A stretch of 64,000 nucleotides of DNA from CALDOK01 sp964481655 (GTDB taxonomy: Bacteria; Myxococcota_A; UBA796; JAFGLY01): the NCBI GenBank assembly GCA_964481655.1, contig CAYZVO010000003.1, positions 62,001 to 126,000 of the forward strand, read 5' to 3'. A program made the translations under genes and the position numbers. Below, piece after piece: positions 26,610-36,804 of the stretch. Within the stretch, counting starts at the first letter, position 1, and every line of letters starts with the position of its first letter. Under the pieces are notes generated by a model. It saw only the letters and a program-made list of their open reading frames with translations. It did no database searches and was not told the DNA's origin.

Positions 26610-28613
26610 CTACATGTCGTCCTCGGCGAGCACCACCAGGCCGTCCTGCCAGCCCAGGGTGATCTCGTCGTTCTTCTCGGGGATCAGGGTGATGCCGAAG
26701 TTCTCGTCGGGATCGTTCTCGTGCTTCTTGTACTTCACGCCGATGCAGATCTCGGTGTCGCGCTTGCGGACACAGGCCATCAGGTCGGCGAACTTGCAGG
26801 TGATGGGCAGCTTCTCGAAGTACAGCCAGGCGGGCTTGACGTAGATCTCGGAGCCGTCCTCCTGGAAGAGGTCGTCGTAGACCGCGATGATGTCGGGCTC
26901 GTTGGCCAGCTGGGCGAAGACCATCGAGACCATGCGGTTCGAGATGATGAAGTCGTTGACGCCGGCGCGGGTGATGAGCTCCTGGTTCGAGCTGTCGAGC
27001 ACCTCGGTGATGATCTTGGACTCGACCTTCTTGCCGGCCTTCTGGGCTTCGCGCTGCAGCTTGCGGAGGTGCAGGAGCACGATGATGGTCTCGGAGTCGA
27101 CCCGCTCGGGGGTGGGCTCCTCGTCGGGCTTCTGGGGCAGGATGATGATGACGTTGTAGGAGAAGGGATCGATGCTGGCGAGGTCATCGACGTCCAGGGG
27201 GTCCTTGTCGATGTGGGCCGCGCCGGCGTTCTCGAGCTCTTCGTTGAGCTCCTCGAGCTGCTCGAGGACGGCAGGGTTGGGGTCCTTGATCATCACGTGG
27301 ACTTCGGAACCCTCGAGCACGTACTCGCTGTACTCGCCGATGAGGATCGGGGCCTTCTCGGACCAGCCCAGCAGCAGCATGCGCTCCTTGTTGGGCTCGA
27401 TGCGGGCGTCGCGGATCTCCAGCTCGTTGGGGGTCGCCACCGGCTGGGGCCGGTAGTCGATGGTCGAGTCGTCGTCGGCCACGATGAGGATCTCGTCGTC
27501 GGCCTTCATGACGTAGTCGGGATCGGTGCGCAGCTCGAGGACCTCGCCGGGCCGGCGCACGCCCATGGGCACGCCGTCGGGGAAGTGGAACTGCAGCTCG
27601 CCGAAGGTCTTCCCGTCCCACTTGGCGTCGTTGTAGTAGTACAGCTCGCAGCCCCAGAAGGACAGCAGCTCGGCGTAGACCACGGCCAGGCCGGTGGTCC
27701 GCGAGGTCTGGATCATGATCTTGGCGAGGATCTCCTCGGCGTCGATCACGGAGATGCGGTCAGGGGCGATGTCCTTGACCACGGTGCGGTTCCGGGGGTC
27801 GAAGACCTCGGCCACGATGTTGATCTCGGAGCCTTCACCGACGTGGGCCACCAGGGCCAGCACGGTCTTGATGACCTTGGCGTCGCTGGTGAGCTTCTCG
27901 GCCTTGGACGCGCCGGCGCCGCAGGTGGCCAGCACGATGGCGCTCTCGGCCTTCTCGGCGGCGACCTTGCCCAGGGAGCGCAGGGACGAGGTGGAGCCGG
28001 AGCGGGTGACCAGGCGCAGGTTGCGTCGGTCGGTCCATTGGACCCGCAGGGCTTCGTCCATCTCGATCTTCTCTTCCTCCGACAGCACCACGGCGACCGG
28101 GTCCTTCTCGGACTCGTTGGCCTCGACCAGCTCGTTGAGGATCTCCACCACACGGGGGCCCCAGCCGATGATGAGGGTGTGGTCCTCTTCGAGGACGTTC
28201 GAGTGACCCTTCTTGAGGGTGTCGATGGCCTGATCCAGCGCGGTGGTCAGGAACGCGATGAGCGCTGAGAAGATGACCACCCCGGTCATGCCCGCGATGA
28301 TGGCGCTGATCTTGTAGAGCTGCGTCCCGGACTCGTTGTCCTGGGCCATGTTGCCCGGGTCGGTCAGCTGCAGCCAGGTCAGCCAGATCCCGTAGAAGAA
28401 GTCCTTGACCACGTCCATGAAGGTCGGGCCGTTCCCCAGGGCGAAGTCGATCACGACGTCGAAGCCCAGGAAGACCCAGCGCAGGATGCTGATGATCACC
28501 AGGGCGATGAGGAAGCTGATGGTCAGGGCGATGAAGAGAGCGCCGCTGCCCTTGGACAGGAAGGTGTCGGTCTTGTACCGCAGCTTGTCGCGCATGGAGG
28601 CTTTGCCGGCCAT
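26610..28613 (-). CDS. CASTOR/POLLUX-like ion channel
   Basis: 667 residues from ATG at 28613; AAGGAG lies eight bases ahead, which rules out the longer frame. Helices lie at about 20-50 and 95-125, around a pore-like segment (GIWLTWLQLTDPGNMAQD) that matches the aromatic-Asp-Pro-Gly loop of bacterial relatives of plant CASTOR/POLLUX channels. The rest is two RCK-like Rossmann repeats (LIIGWGPRVVEIL near 148; MLLLGWSEKAPILIGEY in the middle). Relatives conduct K+ or Ca2+ and are gated by cytosolic ligands. It stands alone, divergent from an acyltransferase. Confidence 0.88.
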   Translation of the reverse strand: MAGKASMRDKLRYKTDTFLSKGSGALFIALTISFLIALVIISILRWVFLGFDVVIDFALGNGPTFMDVVKDFFYGIWLTWLQLTDPGNMAQDNESGTQLYKISAIIAGMTGVVIFSALIAFLTTALDQAIDTLKKGHSNVLEEDHTLIIGWGPRVVEILNELVEANESEKDPVAVVLSEEEKIEMDEALRVQWTDRRNLRLVTRSGSTSSLRSLGKVAAEKAESAIVLATCGAGASKAEKLTSDAKVIKTVLALVAHVGEGSEINIVAEVFDPRNRTVVKDIAPDRISVIDAEEILAKIMIQTSRTTGLAVVYAELLSFWGCELYYYNDAKWDGKTFGELQFHFPDGVPMGVRRPGEVLELRTDPDYVMKADDEILIVADDDSTIDYRPQPVATPNELEIRDARIEPNKERMLLLGWSEKAPILIGEYSEYVLEGSEVHVMIKDPNPAVLEQLEELNEELENAGAAHIDKDPLDVDDLASIDPFSYNVIIILPQKPDEEPTPERVDSETIIVLLHLRKLQREAQKAGKKVESKIITEVLDSSNQELITRAGVNDFIISNRMVSMVFAQLANEPDIIAVYDDLFQEDGSEIYVKPAWLYFEKLPITCKFADLMACVRKRDTEICIGVKYKKHENDPDENFGITLIPEKNDEITLGWQDGLVVLAEDDM

Positions 28614-28723
28614 GGTGAGGGCTCCTTGGAGGGGGAAGGATGAAATGGGGCCTGGGAGGACAGCTTGCGTAACGCGCAGGTCCAACGCCGGGAGCCGTTC
28701 GAGGGGTCACGGAGGGGTCAATC

Positions 28724-29854
28724 ATGGAGCCCGGTGAGTTAGGCGGCTGTCGGAGGTGCCCCATCCCCCGTGCAGGCCGAGATCTGGTGTTCGACGCCCT
28801 GCGGCTGCTGGCCGTGGTGCTGATGCTGGGCGCCCACACCGCGCGGCTGACCGCACCCTCGGCCCGTCCCTGGTGGGCCGAGCCCAGCCTGGTGCTGGAG
28901 CCCCTGTGCCAGGCCCTCTTCGTGGGGCTGGTGGGGGTGAGCCTGGCGCTGTCCTGGTCTGCGGCCCAGGCCCGGGGCCTGGCGCCCTGGCCTTGGCTGC
29001 GGGGCCACCTGCGGCGGGCCGCGGAGCTGATGGGCCTTTCGGTGCTCTTCTTCCTGCTCGAGCGCGGGCCCAGCTGGCCGCACCTGCTGCTGTCCACCGG
29101 CATCCTCTACATCATCGCCGGGGCCATCGTGATCTACGCCCCCATCGCCATGTCGCGTCGGGCGCTGAGCTGGTCGGCGCTGGTCACCGGGGGCCTGTGG
29201 GCCGTCGCTGTGGTCATGGACCACCGGGGCCTCCACGTGCTGGGGTTCAACGCCGGCAACGGCCCGCTGCTGCCCACCGCCATCCACACCGGCTTCGGGC
29301 TCACCGCGGTGCTCACCTGGCGGCGCTTCGGCTGGAAGGGCGCCGCGGGGGTCCTCGCCCTGGCGGCGGTCGCCGCGGCCGCGGTCTGGGGATCCGCGGG
29401 CTCCCTGATGGCCGCCCTGGACTCGGACTGGTCCCGCACCAGCCACAGCCTGACCTTCCGGGGGCGGGGCCACGGGCTGCAGAACGCGTGGGCCATGATC
29501 CAGGGCGATGACCTGCGCAACGCGCGCTATTCGTTCTTCAACCCCAAGCCGCGGATGATCCCCATCGTGGCGGCGATGGTGGCCTGGCTCTACCTGCTGA
29601 TGGTGCCCGCCCGGCCGCTGCTGAAGCGGATCGCGCCCTGGGGCCTGGCCATCGGGCGCTACGCGCTGGGGGTCTACGTGCTGCACCTGGCGCTCGTGGC
29701 GCTGCCGGTGGTGGTCAGCGGCAGGATGCAGGCCTTCACCGAGCCCTGGCAGAGCACCGGCTACCTGCTGCTCACCGCGGCCCTGTGCCAGGCCTATGCG
29801 ATGATGCGCAGCGCACGGCATCGACGTCGCCGGGAGGCCGCCCGTGGCGCCTGA
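28724..29854 (+). CDS. Membrane acyltransferase-like protein (DUF1624/HGSNAT type)
   Basis: 376 residues from ATG at 28724, with GGAGGGG ahead. About ten hydrophobic segments; the start RDLVFDALRLLAVVLMLGAHTARL carries the Asp and His expected in heparan-alpha-glucosaminide N-acetyltransferase-like or YeiB-like membrane acyltransferases. It could O- or N-acylate an envelope sugar. The C-terminal 11 residues (Arg-rich) overlap the start of the next gene by 11 bases, so the two are translated together. Confidence 0.75.
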   Translation: MEPGELGGCRRCPIPRAGRDLVFDALRLLAVVLMLGAHTARLTAPSARPWWAEPSLVLEPLCQALFVGLVGVSLALSWSAAQARGLAPWPWLRGHLRRAAELMGLSVLFFLLERGPSWPHLLLSTGILYIIAGAIVIYAPIAMSRRALSWSALVTGGLWAVAVVMDHRGLHVLGFNAGNGPLLPTAIHTGFGLTAVLTWRRFGWKGAAGVLALAAVAAAAVWGSAGSLMAALDSDWSRTSHSLTFRGRGHGLQNAWAMIQGDDLRNARYSFFNPKPRMIPIVAAMVAWLYLLMVPARPLLKRIAPWGLAIGRYALGVYVLHLALVALPVVVSGRMQAFTEPWQSTGYLLLTAALCQAYAMMRSARHRRRREAARGA

Positions 29855-30683
29855 ACCCTTCGCCCAGGACCGCGCCGAACAGCGCGCCTTCCCCATCATC
29901 ATCGTCACCGTGGCGATGCTGGCCATGCTCTTCAACAGCCAGCGGGGCCTGCGCAGCCCGCCCATGGTCTGGGCGTCCTGGACCGTGCTCTGCTTCGGCA
30001 GCCTGCCCTTCGCCGCGGCCATCGCCCTGGACGGCTGGGGGCGCGTTGCGGGCAGGGTGTGGGCGATCGTGGCGGGCCTGGCGGCGCTCGTGCCCCTGGT
30101 GACCGTGGCCTGGGTGCCCGGGGGCAAGGCCTGGTTCAAGGACCATCCACGGTTGTTGTTGTTGGCCGTGGCCGTGAACCTGGGCGCCCTGGTGTTGGGG
30201 ATGCTCCACGGCCGGGTCGATCTGCGCCGCTGGGGCGCGGGCCTTGGGGACTGGCGCTGGTGGCTCCCCCGCACGGGCCTGGCGGTGCTCGGCACCTTCC
30301 TGCTGGCGGCGGTCTGGTTCGCCGTGGACCCGGCCATGCGCGGCTACTACCCCAGCGATCCCATGGCTCAGGAGAGCGTCGGCGGCCTGCTGCTGTTCTG
30401 CGGGATCCTGGCCTTCTACATGGTGGGCTGGGAGAGCTTCTGGCGGGGCTCCCTGCTGTTCGGGCTGGCCCGCTGCTGGGGGCCGCTGCCGGCGATCATG
30501 TTCGGCGGGCTGCCCTTCTTCCTGCTGCACCGAGGCAAGCCCGAGACCGAGATGGTGGGCTCCTTCGTGGTGGGTTGCCTGCTGTCCTGGTTCTGCTGGC
30601 GAGGCAAGAGCCTGTGGCCCGGGGTGATCTTGCACGCGGTGCTCAACCTGAGCGTGCAGGTGGCGGGGTTCGTGATGATGTGA
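29844..30683 (+). CDS. CPBP/Abi-type membrane protease, degenerate motif
   Basis: 279 residues from GTG at 29844. Eight or so hydrophobic segments. The C-terminal half keeps the CPBP layout: GWESFWRGSLLFGLAR in place of EExxxR, FFLLHRGKPETE and GVILHAVLNLSVQ. The first Glu of the usual EE pair is replaced by Trp, so activity is uncertain, but one Glu, Arg and both His positions remain. CPBP enzymes process prenylated proteins or bacteriocin-related peptides. Coupled to the acyltransferase. Confidence 0.78.
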   Translation: MAPEPFAQDRAEQRAFPIIIVTVAMLAMLFNSQRGLRSPPMVWASWTVLCFGSLPFAAAIALDGWGRVAGRVWAIVAGLAALVPLVTVAWVPGGKAWFKDHPRLLLLAVAVNLGALVLGMLHGRVDLRRWGAGLGDWRWWLPRTGLAVLGTFLLAAVWFAVDPAMRGYYPSDPMAQESVGGLLLFCGILAFYMVGWESFWRGSLLFGLARCWGPLPAIMFGGLPFFLLHRGKPETEMVGSFVVGCLLSWFCWRGKSLWPGVILHAVLNLSVQVAGFVMM

Positions 30684-30693
30684 GGCTGCGCGG

Positions 30694-31236
30694 TCAGCGG
30701 CAGCCGTTCATCCACGCCGAGAACTCCCGGTTGAGCTCGTCGAGCCCGTCGATCAGCTGCTCGAGGGGTGGCAGAGCGCCCAGCAGGTCCTCCACTGCGT
30801 CCCGGTAGATGTCCAGGTGGTGCTGGGCCCTCGCGACCTGCTCGGGGCTGTGCTCGTTCTCGTCGAGCATCGCGCTGTAGGTCGTGGCGGTGGCCGGGTG
30901 GACGTAGTCGTCGATGAAGGGGGCGTGGGCGATGACGCGGACCCAATCGGCGGGTGTCGCGGCCAGCACGCCACGGCCTCCCTCCGAGCCGAACAGGACG
31001 ATGGGGTAGGGGGGCTCGGCGCCGGGGCGAATCCAGGCGGCGATCTGGCCCCCTGTGCCGTCGATGCCCAGGTGTACGAAGCGGTGGCCCGTGGCGGCCC
31101 ACCCGTCATCCCGGAACCAGAACCCCAGGGTGCGGGCCAGCGCCTGCTCGGACTCGAGGGTCGGCTCGTAGTCCATGAAGGCGAAGATGGTGTGGGCGTG
31201 CTCTTCGAGGAAGGTGCGGAGGGCGGGGAGGTCCAT
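30694..31236 (-). CDS. SMI1/KNR4-like small cytosolic protein (tentative)
   Basis: 180 residues from ATG at 31236; AGGAGC lies just upstream. The core GFWFRDDG...HLGIDGTGGQIAAW...PIVLFGSEGGRGVLAATPADW resembles the SUKH/SMI1-KNR4 pattern, in which a Gly-Thr-Gly-Gly loop is followed by a small beta sheet. SUKH proteins are often immunity partners of contact-dependent toxins; no toxin gene is seen here. It is the last gene of the minus-strand unit with the two surface proteins. Confidence 0.6.
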   Translation of the reverse strand: MDLPALRTFLEEHAHTIFAFMDYEPTLESEQALARTLGFWFRDDGWAATGHRFVHLGIDGTGGQIAAWIRPGAEPPYPIVLFGSEGGRGVLAATPADWVRVIAHAPFIDDYVHPATATTYSAMLDENEHSPEQVARAQHHLDIYRDAVEDLLGALPPLEQLIDGLDELNREFSAWMNGCR

Positions 31237-31244
31237 GGGGGCTC

Positions 31245-31856
31245 CTAGGGCGTCCTTCCTCGTAGCAAGGCGGCGCCGAGGGCGAGCATCCCCATGATGA
31301 GACCGAGCTTGGTGGGGACGGGGGTGCTCGCGCAGCCGCTGTTGCCGCAGTTCATGCCGTCGCCGGGCATGCCGGAGTCGGCCTGTTCGTCGAGGCAGGG
31401 ATCGAGGGTATCGGTGACGTCGAGGCGCACCCAGTCCATGCGGTCGATCTGGTAGGACACCGAACCCGGAGGCACGCAGGCGTCGCGCCACAGAAAGGTG
31501 TAGGTCTCGCGGCAGCCGCTGTCGCCAGCACACTCGGCGAAGCCGTCGCCGTTGCAGTCGTAGCAGTCCTCCGGGGGGTCCTTCTCGTAGCAGCGCACAT
31601 CGCCGTGGATGCAGGTCACATCGCCGGTGGGGATCGCGTCTTCGGCGTCGATGGTGATCCAGGTCGTGACGCGAGTTTCTTCCGGGTCGTCGTTGTGGGT
31701 TCGCCAGAACTCGACCTCGTACAGGTGGTCCTGCCAGTACCAGAACTCGAACGCCACGTCCTGCCCCTCCTGGATCGCGGTGAGGATCCGCGGTGCGGGT
31801 GGTTCGTCGGCGTGGACCGTGGTCGCCAGCAGGGCGGTGAGCAGCAGCGTGGTCAT
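31245..31856 (-). CDS. Surface protein with Cys-helix-Arg C-terminal tail (paralogue B)
   Basis: 203 residues from ATG at 31856. Signal peptide ends VHADEPP. The middle carries CYDCNGDGFAECAG, a Ca-binding-like Asp/Asn loop framed by cysteines. The C terminus is NCGNSGCASTPVPTKLG, then a hydrophobic helix and LLRGRTP, in the style of MYXO-CTERM sorting tails. It shares CYExxP, CxDCxxDGFAEC, the SVSYQ or LVEYQ strand and the GCxxTP tail with 32278-32880. Likely displayed on the outer surface; function unknown. Confidence 0.78.
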   Translation of the reverse strand: MTTLLLTALLATTVHADEPPAPRILTAIQEGQDVAFEFWYWQDHLYEVEFWRTHNDDPEETRVTTWITIDAEDAIPTGDVTCIHGDVRCYEKDPPEDCYDCNGDGFAECAGDSGCRETYTFLWRDACVPPGSVSYQIDRMDWVRLDVTDTLDPCLDEQADSGMPGDGMNCGNSGCASTPVPTKLGLIMGMLALGAALLRGRTP

Positions 31857-31897
31857 GGTGTTCCCCTCGTCGTGGCAGTGGGCATCATAGCCCTGGT

Positions 31898-32269
31898 TCA
31901 GCCCACCAGCGTGTTCCAGCCCCAGCCGATGGCCATGCTCGCCCCGTTGACCACCAGGCTGACGCCCAGGCAGCGGCGCAGGGAGAGGGGGCGAAGCAGC
32001 GCCCAGAGCAGCAGGGCCTCGAGGGCCACCACCAGCAGCTCGCCGCTGAGGAGGTAGCGGTGGTAGTCCTGGACCACCAGGGGCCAGACGAACCAGAGCA
32101 GCGGGTGGGTCACCGCGCTTCCGAGGAGGGCGACGAGACCGGCTCGGCTCAGGGTGGGTTGGGTCCCGCTGCGCAGGGCGCGCACCAGCAGGACGACCAG
32201 CGGCACCTCCACCAGCAGCGTGCGCACGAAGGCCCAGGCCCAGGCCACGAGCAGGACGGTGGGGGGCAA
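31898..32269 (-). CDS. Small polytopic membrane protein between the paralogues
   Basis: 123 residues from a proposed TTG at 32269; longer readings overlap the upstream gene without a signal. Four hydrophobic segments; AVTHPLLWFVWPLVVQ in the middle is typical of a conserved but unassigned family of small bacterial membrane proteins. It lies between two paralogous surface proteins on the same strand, nine bases after the first, and might aid their sorting or anchoring. Function unknown. Confidence 0.6.
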   Translation of the reverse strand: MPPTVLLVAWAWAFVRTLLVEVPLVVLLVRALRSGTQPTLSRAGLVALLGSAVTHPLLWFVWPLVVQDYHRYLLSGELLVVALEALLLWALLRPLSLRRCLGVSLVVNGASMAIGWGWNTLVG

Positions 32270-32277
32270 GCGGAGCC

Positions 32278-32880
32278 CTAGGCGCGGCGGGACGGGACGA
32301 GCAGGGCCAGGCCCGCGAGGCTCAGCAGGATCGCCAGCCGTGGGACGAAGGGAGTGGTGCTGCAGCCCCGACCGGCGTCTTCGTCCTGGACGCTGCCTTC
32401 GCTCAGGCACGCGTCAGCGGTGTCCGCGACCTCGAAGGTCATGCTGTCCACGTCGAAGCCCCAGTCGTCGTCCACCAGCTGGTACTCCACCAACCCCGGC
32501 TCGACGCAACGCAGGGTCAGGTCGAAGAACCAGGTCGTGTCGCACGAGCTGATGCACTCTGCGAAGCCGTCGTCGTCGCAGTCGAAGCAGGCCGGGTCCG
32601 GCTCGTCCTCGTAGCACTCGTAGTCGTAGCCGCTGCAGCGGGGCTGATCCGATGGGGAGGCGTAGGACGAGTCCAGGTCCAGCATCGCCACCTGTGTGGG
32701 CTCGGCGTCGCCCCGCAGGGCGTCGATGCGGTACCCGCTCATGGTGTGGTGGTAGTGCCAGACGGTGATGGCCACGTCCTGGCCGTCCTGGGCGATGGCG
32801 TGCAAGCGCGGGTCGGGCGGTGAGTCAGCCCGTGCAGTTCCGAAGAGCGTTGCGATGACAACGCCTGCGATGATGGTCAT
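32278..32880 (-). CDS. Surface protein with Cys-helix-Arg C-terminal tail (paralogue A)
   Basis: 200 residues from ATG at 32880. Signal peptide ends TARADSPP. It has the same plan as the gene at 31245-31856: a beta-rich first half, CFDCDDDGFAECISSC as a Cys-framed acidic loop, a second beta half, and the tail GRGCSTTPFVPRLA followed by a helix and PSRRA. The tail is MYXO-CTERM-like. First gene of the unit; the hydrolase upstream (32940-33746) is on the same strand. Confidence 0.78.
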   Translation of the reverse strand: MTIIAGVVIATLFGTARADSPPDPRLHAIAQDGQDVAITVWHYHHTMSGYRIDALRGDAEPTQVAMLDLDSSYASPSDQPRCSGYDYECYEDEPDPACFDCDDDGFAECISSCDTTWFFDLTLRCVEPGLVEYQLVDDDWGFDVDSMTFEVADTADACLSEGSVQDEDAGRGCSTTPFVPRLAILLSLAGLALLVPSRRA

Positions 32881-32939
32881 GGGTCCTCCCTAAGGCAGCG
32901 CTCCCAGCGTAGTCCGGACAGCGCTGCTCCGCTGGGTCA

Positions 32940-33746
32940 TCAGGACCCTGTGCTGATCCAACCCACCAGGTCGTCGAAGAACGCCCCCCGCGCTCGCCGC
33001 TCCCGCCAAGGCTCATGGCCGCAGCCGCCGAGCTCCGTGTACTCGAGCTGGGGCAGGTGGGGGGTGAGTGAGTCGCGGATCATGGGCCCCGGGTGGGGAT
33101 CGAAGCGGCCGTGGAGCATGAGCACGGGGCAGCGGATGGCGGCGAAGGAGGCGGGGTAGACGCCTTCGGACTGCAGCCGGCTCATGTCCTCCCAGCTCTC
33201 GCGGTGGCCCCGGGCATCGCCCCGGACCGGGGGGGCGTCGGGGTCGGGGGGCAGGGGCTCCCAGGTGTAGAGCTGGCTGATGAGGGCGCCGCTGTCGGCC
33301 AGGGCGGCGTCGGCGTCGGCGCTGGCGACGGACAGAGCGACCAGCCCGGCGGCGATGGCGGCGGTCATGCGGCGGTCGATGATCCGCTGCAGCTCGGCGC
33401 GGGCGCGCGGGTCGAAGGTGCCGCAGCCGACGATGGCGATGCGGCCGATGGTGTCGGGGTGGGCGGCCCCGTAGGCCAGGGCCAGCATGGCGCCCCAGGA
33501 GTGGCCGACGATGGCGGGGCGCTCGAGCGGACAGGTGGCCTGGATGAAGGCGTGCAGGTCCGCGACGTGGCGGGCCACGGTGAGGGGGCGAGCGTCGGCC
33601 CGCCGCTGGAGGGGTTCGAGGACTCGCAGCCCGCCACCCTCGGCGAGCCCGCGGGCCAGCCCCCAGGCCGAGCCCGGGGCACCGGGGCCGCCGTGAAGGA
33701 CCAGGACGCTGGGGCCGGTGTCGCTGTGTGTGCGATGGGCGATCAT
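32940..33746 (-). CDS. Alpha/beta hydrolase (proline iminopeptidase-like)
   Basis: 268 residues from ATG at 33746. HGGPGAPGSAW is the oxyanion-hole region and GHSWGAMLALAYG the nucleophile elbow (Ser about 88); MLHGRFDPH gives the Asp and GCGHEPW the His of the triad. The HGGPG motif points to the prolyl aminopeptidase/iminopeptidase branch, although many relatives have other esterase or amidase activities. No signal peptide. Divergent from the lipoprotein at 33833. Confidence 0.88.
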   Translation of the reverse strand: MIAHRTHSDTGPSVLVLHGGPGAPGSAWGLARGLAEGGGLRVLEPLQRRADARPLTVARHVADLHAFIQATCPLERPAIVGHSWGAMLALAYGAAHPDTIGRIAIVGCGTFDPRARAELQRIIDRRMTAAIAAGLVALSVASADADAALADSGALISQLYTWEPLPPDPDAPPVRGDARGHRESWEDMSRLQSEGVYPASFAAIRCPVLMLHGRFDPHPGPMIRDSLTPHLPQLEYTELGGCGHEPWRERRARGAFFDDLVGWISTGS

Positions 33747-33775
33747 GGAGGTGGCCTAGCGCCGCAGACGGCGGC

Positions 33776-33803
33776 TTGCCAGGCCCACAGAGGGGGGTAT
33801 GGT
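33776..33803 (+). promoter_or_regulatory. Predicted promoter
   Basis: TTGCCA (33776-33781) and TATGGT (33798-33803) separated by 16 bases, 29 bases before the ATG at 33833. In the divergent gap between the hydrolase and lipoprotein genes. Confidence 0.45.
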
Positions 33804-33832
33804 CCGATAGACCCTGCCTCCGGAGCCCCACC

Positions 33833-34537
33833 ATGCGCCTCGCCCTGCTCTGCCTCGGCCTCCTCCTCTCCGCCTGCTCCTGTCCCACCGACAAGCCCGC
33901 GGTCGAGCCCGATGAGCCCGCCCAAGACGGTCCGCCCCCCGTGCCCGTCGAGCGCATCCGCGGCGAGCTCACCGTCGACGCCGACGGTGGCCTGCACATC
34001 GCCGTCTGCGGCGGTGGCGAGCCCCTGAAGGTCCTGGGCAGCGCCAAGGACGAGCTGTTGGAGGCCCTCGCGGGGCTCGAGCACCGCCCGGAGGACGGCT
34101 CGGTGCCCGTCGAGGTCATCGGCGCCACCCGCGATCAGCCTGGCGGTGGCGGCATGATCTCCGTGGAGAGCCTGCTGATCGCCATGCCCCCCGGCAGCAC
34201 GGGCCTGTGCGAGCTGGACGCCAGCTACCTGTACACCGCCCACGGCAACGAGCCGTTCTGGGGCGTGAGGGTCGTGGGCACCACCCTGGTGTTCTCTTCC
34301 CCCGATCTGGACGCCCCCCTCGAGCTGCCCGCCGAGGCCGCCCGGGTCCCGGGTCGCCTGGGCCCCATGTGGCGCAGCCTCGAGGGCTCCGAGCGCAGCC
34401 TCCAGCTGCAGCTGGACCCCGGCCGCTGCTGGGACGACATGTCCGGCGCCGCCTACCCCTTCCGCGCCACCGCCATCCTCGATGACGCCACCCTGACCGG
34501 CTGCGCCCACCAGGGCTGGGCGGCCCAAGGAGAGTAG
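33833..34537 (+). CDS. COG3650-type lipoprotein
   Basis: 234 residues from ATG at 33833, with GGAG seven bases ahead. Lipobox LLLSAC. After a Pro-rich linker and a domain of about 100 residues comes the family signature: HGNEPFWGVRV near 140, then CWDDMSGAAYPFRATAIL and GCAHQGW near the end. These predicted membrane lipoproteins with conserved Asn-Glu-Pro-Phe-Trp and two Cys have no settled function. The upstream extension in frame is rejected because it lacks a signal. Confidence 0.8.
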   Translation: MRLALLCLGLLLSACSCPTDKPAVEPDEPAQDGPPPVPVERIRGELTVDADGGLHIAVCGGGEPLKVLGSAKDELLEALAGLEHRPEDGSVPVEVIGATRDQPGGGGMISVESLLIAMPPGSTGLCELDASYLYTAHGNEPFWGVRVVGTTLVFSSPDLDAPLELPAEAARVPGRLGPMWRSLEGSERSLQLQLDPGRCWDDMSGAAYPFRATAILDDATLTGCAHQGWAAQGE

Positions 34538-34597
34538 GCGCTGGCTCGGCGCGGTCGTCGCGGGATAGGTGAGTCCTGCCAACGGGAGGGGGAGTTG

Positions 34598-34876
34598 ATG
34601 GAGCACGCCGAAGGATTGTTTCTGGGTGGGATGTTGATGGTCGTCGGTGCGGTCCAGATCCCGAAGTTCGTGCGGTTCTGGCGGGACCCGGAGTTCCTGC
34701 GTGAGTACACGCTGAGCAGCCCGAAGTCGTGGTTGATGCGGAGCACGCTGGGCTTGGAACGGACCATCTGGATCACCAGGACGTTCGCTCCGTTGAGCAT
34801 CCTGCTGTGCGCGGGCATGGTGGTCGCGGGCCTGACCATGACCCTGGGGGCCCTCGTGCTCGAGTTCCTGGGCTGA
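34598..34876 (+). CDS. Small two-helix membrane protein
   Basis: 92 residues from ATG at 34598, preceded by a GGGAGGGGGA purine tract. Helix 1 is LFLGGMLMVVGAVQIP; a basic, aromatic loop follows (FVRFWRDPEFLREY); helix 2 is ILLCAGMVVAGLTMTLGALV. No family recognised. It lies between the COG3650 lipoprotein and lepA on the same strand. Confidence 0.62.
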   Translation: MEHAEGLFLGGMLMVVGAVQIPKFVRFWRDPEFLREYTLSSPKSWLMRSTLGLERTIWITRTFAPLSILLCAGMVVAGLTMTLGALVLEFLG

Positions 34877-34901
34877 ACACCACCCACCCGCTGGTCGAGG
34901 A

Positions 34902-34930
34902 TTGGCCGGCGTCTGTGGGTGGGATAGTGA
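34902..34930 (+). promoter_or_regulatory. Predicted promoter for lepA-hemW
   Basis: TTGGCC (34902-34907) and TAGTGA (34925-34930) with a 17-base spacer; leader of about 48 bases before the ATG at 34985. Confidence 0.4.
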
Positions 34931-34984
34931 GCGCGCCCCACGGGCCCTGCTGACCAGGAGCCCGTCGGGAACGGGCTCGCCGTC

Positions 34985-36781
<1,797 letters not shown>

Positions 36782-36804
36782 CCCGCGCCTCCCCTGCTGC
36801 GGCC

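Noticed and set aside
26475..28268. 597-codon frame opposite the ion channel
   Set aside because: Val/Leu/Gly-rich shadow of a clear channel gene.
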